7,077 nucleotides of DNA from Flavobacteriaceae bacterium (GTDB taxonomy: Bacteria > Bacteroidota > Bacteroidia > Flavobacteriales > Flavobacteriaceae), in the NCBI GenBank assembly GCA_003511845.1, contig DOIV01000149.1, positions 1 to 7,077 on the forward strand, in the 5' to 3' direction. Below the pieces are notes generated by a model. That model did not search any database. It was given only the letters and a program-made list of their open reading frames with translations, and was not told the DNA's origin. Below, piece by piece: positions 1 through 5,105 of this stretch. Made by a program: the position numbers and the translations under genes. The stretch's first letter is position 1. Each line of letters starts with the position of its first letter.

Positions 1-828
1 AATTTAGCATCGGTTATTAATTTCGGTATTGCTGAAGACAATATTTTTACGATGTGGAACTGGGTTGGTGGGCGATATTCATTATGGAGTGCTGTAGGCT
101 TGTCGGTTAGTTTGGCGTTGGGGTTTGAGCATTTCAATCAATTATTGACAGGAGCTTTTAAAATGGATGAGCATTTTAAAACAGCAGATTTCGATAAAAA
201 CATTCCAGTAACTTTGGCCTTAATTAGCATTTGGTACAATAATTTTTTTGAAACTGAATCAGAAGTTGTGATTCCTTTTTCGCAATACTTAACACAATTG
301 GTTCCTTATTTACAGCAACTTTCTATGGAAAGTAACGGGAAGTCTGTTGATAGAGATGGTCATAAAACTAGCTATCAAACAGGAAATATAATTTGGGGGA
401 ATACAGGTACCAATGTACAACACGCCTTTATGCAATTGATTCACCAAGGTACAAAGTTAATTCCAGTTGATTTTATAGGCTTTTCTGAATCGTTGTATGG
501 CAATACAGATCATCATAATAAGTTGATGGCTAATTTTTACGCTCAAGCAGAAGCATTATATTTAGGTAAAACTAAAGCAGAAGTACATTTAGAATTGAAA
601 ACTGCCAATCAAAAAGATAAAATTGAGAAATTATTACCATTTAAAGTTTTTGAAGGAAACAAACCTTCAAATGCTTTATTGATGGATAAACTAACTCCTG
701 AAAACTTAGGAGGACTAATTGCAATGTACGAACACAAAACATTTGTACAAGGTCATATTTGGAACATCTACAGTTTTGATCAGTTTGGCGTAGAATTAGG
801 TAAAGAATTGGCTAAGAAATACCTTTAG
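1..828 (+). CDS. pgi: Glucose-6-phosphate isomerase, C-terminal part (5' end outside window)
   Basis: Cytoplasmic enzyme interconverting glucose-6-phosphate and fructose-6-phosphate in glycolysis and gluconeogenesis. The reading frame is open from base 1, so 275 residues of a protein normally near 550 are present; the ATG at 52 is internal, inside conserved sequence. The window holds the first family signature (WVGGRYSLWSAVGL, starting at base 61) and the second (GGLIAMYEHKTF through SFDQFGVELGK, near the C-terminus). Catalytic-site landmarks are visible by comparison with the E. coli enzyme: the Glu of MESNGK (codon at 328), the His of LIHQG, and the Lys of GVELGK. The gene stops normally at TAG 826-828, shortly after the last signature, with no truncation or frameshift. 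No T-tailed terminator follows; the next 370 bases are non-coding. Family identity is certain. The missing N-terminal half lies upstream of the window. Confidence 0.97.
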   Translation, partial: NLASVINFGIAEDNIFTMWNWVGGRYSLWSAVGLSVSLALGFEHFNQLLTGAFKMDEHFKTADFDKNIPVTLALISIWYNNFFETESEVVIPFSQYLTQLVPYLQQLSMESNGKSVDRDGHKTSYQTGNIIWGNTGTNVQHAFMQLIHQGTKLIPVDFIGFSESLYGNTDHHNKLMANFYAQAEALYLGKTKAEVHLELKTANQKDKIEKLLPFKVFEGNKPSNALLMDKLTPENLGGLIAMYEHKTFVQGHIWNIYSFDQFGVELGKELAKKYL

Positions 829-845
829 GTTTCTTAATTTCAAAA

Positions 846-920
846 TGTCATTCAGTCCTGAGGAAGGGAAGGATTACGATGAATTTTAGTACTCTGTCAT
901 TCCTGCGTAGGCAGGAATCT
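846..920. repeat. Flavobacterial-type intergenic repeats, one forming a perfect hairpin
   Basis: TGTCATTC occurs at 846-853 and again at 895-902. The second copy begins a perfect hairpin: ATTCCTGC (899-906), loop GTAG, GCAGGAAT (911-918). No T-run follows, so it is not a canonical intrinsic terminator. I associate this hairpin with short repeats scattered between genes in flavobacterial genomes; that is recall, not a search. The first unit is degenerate and does not fold cleanly. The pair sits directly downstream of pgi and may act as a transcript 3'-end element or simply be a dispersed repeat. Confidence 0.6.
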
Positions 921-961
921 AAAGTAATAAATTGTCAATGGTTCGAAGTAAAACACTAAAA

Positions 962-1011
962 TAACCTATTATAATCAGGATTCCTTTAATGATATGGTTG
1001 TTAATAGGTTA
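962..1011. repeat. 10-base inverted repeat with 30-base spacer
   Basis: TAACCTATTA (962-971) is the exact reverse complement of TAATAGGTTA (1002-1011). The right arm overlaps the DnaA-box-like 9-mer TGTTAATAG (999-1007), and a shorter pair, GATAT (991-995) with ATATC (1012-1016), is nested across it. The arms are AT-rich, so chance is possible. The function is unknown. Confidence 0.4.
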
Positions 1012-1021
1012 ATATCATAAA

Positions 1022-1065
1022 TTATTCACAAGGGCTATTCACAAGTTCTACAAATAAGTTGATAA
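1022..1065. other. Cluster of DnaA-box-like 9-mers (possible origin-like or DnaA-regulated site)
   Basis: TTATTCACA at 1022-1030 fits the DnaA-box consensus TTATNCACA exactly. CTATTCACA at 1035-1043 differs by one base. On the other strand, AGTTGATAA (1057-1065) and, just upstream, TGTTAATAG (999-1007) each differ by one base from the looser form TGTNNATAA. The first two lie in a 10-base direct repeat, TATTCACAAG, with a 13-base period (1023-1032, 1036-1045). The surroundings are AT-rich. Against an origin: neighbouring genes do not diverge and no dnaA or dnaN is seen. This could be a DnaA-binding site without origin function, or chance. Confidence 0.25.
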
Positions 1066-1098
1066 AAAGTTAATGTTATCTTAAAGTTTAATTGATAT

Positions 1099-1110
1099 AA
1101 ATACGTATTT
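1099..1110. promoter_or_regulatory. 12-base palindrome AAATACGTATTT upstream of the receptor gene
   Basis: Perfect self-complementary 12-mer centred on TACGTA, 89 bases before the receptor start and overlapping the candidate -7 element TATTTTTA (1106-1113). A TTG lies at 1092-1094, too close to that element for the usual -33/-7 spacing. Position and symmetry suit a dimeric regulator's operator controlling the receptor-lipoprotein pair. The regulator is unknown, and AT-rich palindromes of this size can occur by chance. Confidence 0.3.
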
Positions 1111-1144
1111 TTACTTCGTTAATTTTAAACTAATTTAATTTACA

Positions 1145-1179
1145 CATGCAATCAAAAGTTAAATACAAGCATGTAATCA
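1145..1179. repeat. Direct repeat CATG(C/T)AATCA in the receptor leader
   Basis: CATGCAATCA (1145-1154) recurs as CATGTAATCA (1170-1179), nine of ten bases identical with a 25-base period. ACATGC (1144-1149) and GCATGT (1169-1174) are also inverted complements, so the same bases could form a short stem. The element ends 19 bases before the start codon and is probably in the untranslated leader. Its role is unknown. Confidence 0.3.
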
Positions 1180-1198
1180 TTAAAAACAATCAAAACAC

Positions 1199-3763
1199 AT
1201 GAAAAAAATTACTCAATTACTAATGGTGATGTTATTTTTCGCAATGTCGTCAACCATTTACGCACAAACAATTACAGGTACTGTAAGTGATGAATCTGGG
1301 CCTATGCCAGGAGCAAACATTGTTGAAAAAGGGACTACCAATGGTACCACAACAGATTTTGATGGTAAATTTACGTTGAAAGTTTCAGAAGGTTCTGGAA
1401 CTGCAATTGTTTCTTTTATTGGTTATACCAATAAACAACTAAACTTTACAATAGCTGGAGATGAAACAAAAGATTTAGGTACAATCACATTAACTTCTAA
1501 TAATACCTTAGATGAAATTGTAATTACTGCAGTTTCTTTTGCTGTTGATAGAGAAACTCCAGTAGCAGTTTCAACAGTTAGAGCTCAAGAAATTGAAGCT
1601 AAATTAGGGACACAAGAATTTCCTGAAATTTTAAAATCAACTCCTGGGGTATACGCTACAAAATCTGGCGGTGGTTTTGGTGACGGTAGAATTAACCTAA
1701 GAGGTTTTAATTCTGAAAATGTAGCTGTGATGATTAATGGAGTTCCTGTTAATGACATGGAAAACGGTAGAGTTTATTGGTCTAACTGGGCTGGTTTAGC
1801 TGATGTAACTTCTGCTATGCAAGTACAAAGAGGTTTAGGAGCTTCTAAGGTTGCTGTGCCTTCTATTGGTGGTACAATTAATATTCTATCTAAAACAACA
1901 GATGTTGAAAAAGGTGGAAGTATTTTGGTAGGTGTTGGTCATGATGGTTATCAAAAATACGGAGCAACTATTTCTACAGGTTTATTAGATAACGGGTTTG
2001 CTGTTACAGTTTCTGGTGCTAAAACCAAAGGTAATGGTTATGTTGACGGAACAGAATTTGAAGGGTATAATTATTTTGTGAATATTTCAAAACAATTAGG
2101 AGAAGATCATAAACTATCATTAACTTCTTTCGGAGCACCTCAACGTCACGGACAAAGACAAAACAGAAGTTCAATTGCTCGTTATAGAAACGCTGAAAGT
2201 GGTATTAAATTTAATCCAGATTGGGGGATTAAAAATGGAGCAGTAACTCACATTGAAGATAATTTTTACCATAAATCTCAAACTTCTTTAAATCATTATT
2301 GGACAATTTCTGATAAATCTAGCTTATCAACTGCATTGTATGCCTCTTGGGGGAATGGTGGTGGTGGTGGTACTGCTGGGTCTAATAGAGATTTATTTGG
2401 CGTTAGAATTGGTGGTGATGACCAACCTGTTGATTTAGACAATATCGTTGAAATTAATAGAGCAAATGGTGTTCAAGGTTTAGGTTCTGAAGCCTTTTTA
2501 AGAGCTTCTAGAAATGACCACAGCTGGTATGGAGTATTATCAACGTTTAAAACAGATCTTTCAGATAACTTAGCTTTAGTAGCTGGTGTAGATTTAAGAA
2601 CTTACACAGGAAGACATTTTAGAGAAGTAACTGATTTATTAGGAGGTTCATATGTGTTAGATGATTCTAATGACAATAATCCTAATGCAGCATTAAAAGT
2701 TGGAGATAAATTTGCGTATAACAATGATGGTGAAGTAGGTTGGCAAGGTTTTTTCACTCAATTAGAATATAATAACGATGTATTAGCAGGGTTTATTTCA
2801 GCTTCAGTTTCTAACACATCATATAAAAGAATTGATCATTTTCAATATTTAAATAGTGATCCATTAAGAGAAACAGATAAGTATAACTTTGTTGGTTATG
2901 GTATAAAAGGTGGTGCAAACTACAACTTGAATGAAAACCATAATGTTTTTGTAAATGTTGGTTATTTTGAAAAAGCTGCTGAATTTGGTGCAGTTTTTCA
3001 AGATTATGATAATGATCATATCAATGCAGATGCAGAAAATCAAAAAATATTTTCTGCTGAATTAGGTTATGGTTTCAGAAATGAAAAACTTTCCGCCAAT
3101 GTAAATTTATACAGAACACAATGGAATGACAGAACTGAAACGGATAATTTTTCAGCTGAAACTTCTACCGGATCAGGTGTATTTGTTGATTATTTTGTAA
3201 ACTTAACAGGTGTTAATGCATTACACCAAGGGATAGAATTTGATTTTAACTATAAAGCGTCGGACAAATTGACTTTAACGGGAATGCTTTCTTTAGGAGA
3301 TTGGACTTGGACTGAAAATTTAGAAAACGTTCAAATATTTGACGAAAATCAAAACCCTATAGGAGACCCAATTAATTTATTTATGAAAGATTTAAAAGTA
3401 TCTGATGCAGCTCAAACAACAGCAGCTTTAGGTCTTAATTGGGAATTGATGAAGAAAACGCACTTCTCTGTAGATTATAATTATTTTGGTAATTATTACG
3501 CAGACTTTAATCCTAGTGATAGAAAAGTTCAAGGTACACCTCAAGCTTGGAAAGCACCAGAATATGGTACTTTTGATGCAAGCCTTAGATACGGATTTGA
3601 ATTTGGAGCTTTCGATGCTACGTTAACAGCAAGAATGAATAATGTACTTAATACTGAGTATATTTCTGATGCTCTAGACGGAGGTAATCATGACGCTGCT
3701 ACCGCTTTAGTTTGGTTTGGCTACGGAAGAACATTTAACTTCAGTGCAAAAATTAGATTTTAA
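1199..3763 (+). CDS. TonB-dependent outer-membrane receptor with CarboxypepD_reg-like N-terminal domain
   Basis: Energised importer in the outer membrane, driven by TonB-ExbB-ExbD. Order of parts in 854 residues: signal peptide 1-22 (ends TIYA, then QT); CarboxypepD_reg-like beta-sandwich about 24-98 (TITGTVSDESGPMPGANI); TonB-box-like LDEIVITA at 104-111; plug about 118-232 (INLRGF, VMINGVPVNDMENG, SIGGTINIL); beta-barrel about 240-854, ending in the outer-membrane-protein terminus SAKIRF with a final Phe. It is shorter than SusC-type receptors (about 1000 residues) and has no SusD beside it, so it is better called a general TonB receptor than SusC. A (GGT)5 run at 2357-2371 encodes five glycines, probably in a loop. 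The start is the only ATG before the signal peptide. The lipoprotein gene begins 17 bases after the stop, so the two are probably co-transcribed. The ligand cannot be read from the sequence; the nearby nuclease hints at a nucleic-acid product. Confidence 0.95.
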   Translation: MKKITQLLMVMLFFAMSSTIYAQTITGTVSDESGPMPGANIVEKGTTNGTTTDFDGKFTLKVSEGSGTAIVSFIGYTNKQLNFTIAGDETKDLGTITLTSNNTLDEIVITAVSFAVDRETPVAVSTVRAQEIEAKLGTQEFPEILKSTPGVYATKSGGGFGDGRINLRGFNSENVAVMINGVPVNDMENGRVYWSNWAGLADVTSAMQVQRGLGASKVAVPSIGGTINILSKTTDVEKGGSILVGVGHDGYQKYGATISTGLLDNGFAVTVSGAKTKGNGYVDGTEFEGYNYFVNISKQLGEDHKLSLTSFGAPQRHGQRQNRSSIARYRNAESGIKFNPDWGIKNGAVTHIEDNFYHKSQTSLNHYWTISDKSSLSTALYASWGNGGGGGTAGSNRDLFGVRIGGDDQPVDLDNIVEINRANGVQGLGSEAFLRASRNDHSWYGVLSTFKTDLSDNLALVAGVDLRTYTGRHFREVTDLLGGSYVLDDSNDNNPNAALKVGDKFAYNNDGEVGWQGFFTQLEYNNDVLAGFISASVSNTSYKRIDHFQYLNSDPLRETDKYNFVGYGIKGGANYNLNENHNVFVNVGYFEKAAEFGAVFQDYDNDHINADAENQKIFSAELGYGFRNEKLSANVNLYRTQWNDRTETDNFSAETSTGSGVFVDYFVNLTGVNALHQGIEFDFNYKASDKLTLTGMLSLGDWTWTENLENVQIFDENQNPIGDPINLFMKDLKVSDAAQTTAALGLNWELMKKTHFSVDYNYFGNYYADFNPSDRKVQGTPQAWKAPEYGTFDASLRYGFEFGAFDATLTARMNNVLNTEYISDALDGGNHDAATALVWFGYGRTFNFSAKIRF

Positions 3764-3780
3764 TCAAAAAAAATAAAACA

Positions 3781-4905
3781 ATGAACTTTTCAAAGAAAAA
3801 TCACGAATACCATAAAACAAGTAGAAGTTTTATGAGTAAAAAAATAATTTATTTAATAGCAATTACAGCAGTATTCTTTACTGGTTGTAACCCGATGGAA
3901 GATATCTATACTGAATTAGATAAACAAGAAAATATAATCACCGGTGAAGTTGACATTACTTTAACAGATGATGATTATGATGCTTTAGATTTGAAATTTG
4001 GTAATTTTAATTCTATTGATGATGCAAAATCTATGATTCCGGCTTTGTTAAAAGAAAAATATCCTGTTTGGGGAGATGGTTCTTTAGCAAAGGTTAGTTT
4101 TAAATGGTATAATAAAGTAAAAACATATAGTAAAAATATTTATGCTCTATCTGATGAAGAACATAATGATATTACAGGTAATACTTATGGTAATTTTGAT
4201 AGAGGGCATCATGTGTTTAATTATTTAGAGGCAAAGTATTCTTCTCCAGAAGAGGGTGATTTTGTATCATTAAGATACCGTTATTACTCAGGTGGCGAAA
4301 CAACTTTAACTAACGGATTTTATTTTAAAAATGATAAGTGGAATAAAGTAAATGGCTTTACCGAAGATGAATACAATGCAATGGGAGAAAGTTATCCTAA
4401 CTTTTCAAGTCATGATGAAGCTGCAGCTAAAATACCTATAGCTTTATTAGATATTTTCAAGTTTGACCCAAAAGAAGCTGGCGAAATTGTACAAACTATG
4501 TATGAATTGTACAAAGGAGGTGGTGTAACTAAAAGTTATACTAGTAACTTTGTTTTTGATGGTACAGCTTGGTCTAAATACAATAACGTAGCTAAAGAGA
4601 CTATTAAATTTGGTCATGACGGTACTACTTGGGTACCAGATAACACCATAAAATACACGCTAACTGCTGCTGATTATGATTTAGTTGGTAATGGTAATTA
4701 TGGTAACTTTGATGTAAGATCTGGTAAAAATGAAGAAACTGTGGCTTCAAGAGTTACTAAGATTAACACAATCTTATCAAATAATTTTCCTAACGATGCT
4801 GAAGGACAAAAATATGTAGTGTTTTATAATATTTATAATGGTGCTGCAGGTGTTTGGAGTACGAAAGTAATTAAATCTGGTTCTGAATATATTTTGAATG
4901 AGTAA
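3781..4905 (+). CDS. Lipoprotein with four degenerate tandem repeats, partner of the TonB receptor
   Basis: Not a family I recognise. Two starts are possible. The ATG at 3781 has a typical A-rich leader but puts a 17-residue polar stretch before the signal peptide. The ATG at 3832 (Met18) gives a textbook lipoprotein signal ending FFTGC, with Cys36 (long-form numbering) as the lipidation site. The mature part consists of four repeats at about 58-119, 120-190, 191-288 and 290-374. Each opens with an L/F-T/S-x-D/E/A-x-Y/H segment leading to Y/F/P-G/P-NF (LTDDDYDAL/FGNFN, LSDEEHNDI/YGNFD, FTEDEYNAM/YPNFS, LTAADYDLV/YGNFD). A beta-rich half follows, with V-x-x-x-Y-x-x-Y (VSLRYRYY, VQTMYELY, VVFYNIY) and a F-x-x-D/N-x-W strand (FYFKNDKW, FVFDGTAW). 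It is acidic and aromatic-rich and has no catalytic motif that I can name. It is not SusD-like: no TPR helices, and it is too short. A surface or periplasmic ligand-binding or accessory role for the receptor is inferred from the operon. Confidence 0.85.
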   Translation: MNFSKKNHEYHKTSRSFMSKKIIYLIAITAVFFTGCNPMEDIYTELDKQENIITGEVDITLTDDDYDALDLKFGNFNSIDDAKSMIPALLKEKYPVWGDGSLAKVSFKWYNKVKTYSKNIYALSDEEHNDITGNTYGNFDRGHHVFNYLEAKYSSPEEGDFVSLRYRYYSGGETTLTNGFYFKNDKWNKVNGFTEDEYNAMGESYPNFSSHDEAAAKIPIALLDIFKFDPKEAGEIVQTMYELYKGGGVTKSYTSNFVFDGTAWSKYNNVAKETIKFGHDGTTWVPDNTIKYTLTAADYDLVGNGNYGNFDVRSGKNEETVASRVTKINTILSNNFPNDAEGQKYVVFYNIYNGAAGVWSTKVIKSGSEYILNE

Positions 4906-4928
4906 TTTTTTTAAACAAAATTTTTAAT

Positions 4929-4957
4929 AAAAGCCACCTCAAATGAGGTGGCTTTTT
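4929..4957 (+). terminator. Strong intrinsic terminator after the receptor-lipoprotein pair
   Basis: Perfect 12-base-pair stem: AAAAGCCACCTC (4929-4940), loop AAAT, GAGGTGGCTTTT (4945-4956), running into five T's (4953-4957). It starts 23 bases after the lipoprotein stop. The A-tract on the left arm means it could also end transcription on the opposite strand. It separates the receptor-lipoprotein transcript from the nuclease gene. Confidence 0.9.
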
Positions 4958-4972
4958 CGTTCTAAAAAATAG

Positions 4973-4980
4973 TATATTTG
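4973..4980 (+). promoter_or_regulatory. Promoter -7 element TATATTTG for the nuclease gene
   Basis: Exact match to the Bacteroidota -7 consensus TAnnTTTG, placed 16 bases after the terminator. No clear TTG lies 17-23 bases upstream because that stretch is the terminator stem. With the usual spacing, transcription would begin near 4986-4988, which is the first base of the large hairpin in the leader. The nuclease start codon follows about 118 bases later. Confidence 0.55.
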
Positions 4981-4987
4981 TACATAA

Positions 4988-5105
4988 ATTTACTACCTCG
5001 TAAGAATACGAGGTAGTAAATAGAAATTCCCTTTATATTTCGACGCTAGAGTCGGGGAATTAAACCCTTTTTGGCTATCGCCCTGCGATAAAAATAACTA
5101 TTAAG
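4988..5105 (+). promoter_or_regulatory. Structured 5' leader of the nuclease gene with three stem-loops
   Basis: Three inverted repeats fill the stretch between promoter and start codon. Stem-loop 1 is a perfect 15-base-pair hairpin, 4988-5002 with 5007-5021, loop AGAA. Stem-loop 2 pairs AATTCCC (5025-5031) with GGGAATT (5055-5061) and CGAC (5041-5044) with GTCG (5051-5054), leaving a nine-base bulge on the left side and loop GCTAGA. Stem-loop 3 is TATCGC (5076-5081), loop CCT, GCGATA (5085-5090), ending 15 bases before the ATG. A competing pairing, GGC (5073-5075) with GCC (5080-5082), overlaps stem-loop 3. I could not match it to any riboswitch or ribozyme consensus that I know. It may be a regulatory leader, an mRNA-stabilising 5' hairpin, or a mosaic of dispersed palindromic repeats. 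Confidence 0.5.

Larger units (their letters stand above)
829..1198. other. Gene-free intergenic region between pgi and the TonB receptor
   Basis: No convincing reading frame exists on either strand in these 370 bases. In order it holds two TGTCATTC repeat units (846-853 and 895-902, the second inside a perfect hairpin), a 10-base inverted repeat (962-971 with 1002-1011), an AT-rich block with several DnaA-box-like 9-mers (999-1065), a 12-base palindrome (1099-1110), and a 25-base-period direct repeat (1145-1179) in what should be the leader of the receptor gene. A clear TTG/TAnnTTTG promoter is not visible. The closest -7 candidates are TATTTTTA (1106-1113) and TAATTTTA (1120-1127), each off by the final G. 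The receptor start has an A-rich leader and no Shine-Dalgarno sequence, as is usual in Bacteroidota. Confidence 0.7.

Noticed and set aside
52..54. ATG at 52 as the start of a 258-residue protein
   Set aside because: Upstream codons continue in frame with isomerase-like sequence to base 1, so this Met is internal to pgi.
2357..2371. (GGT)5 microsatellite as a phase-variation switch
   Set aside because: The unit is three bases, so copy-number change would keep the frame and only alter a glycine run.
3781..4905. SusD-like substrate-binding lipoprotein
   Set aside because: It is too short, beta-rich and repetitive, with none of the helical TPR character of SusD, and the receptor beside it is not SusC-length.
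4988..5021. 15-base-pair hairpin as a second intrinsic terminator
   Set aside because: No T-run follows the stem, and the true terminator is already complete at 4957.
4988..5105. Known riboswitch or self-cleaving ribozyme in the nuclease leader
   Set aside because: I compared it from memory with preQ1, fluoride, guanidine, SAM, hammerhead, twister and pistol consensus features and found no matching core, so no class is claimed.
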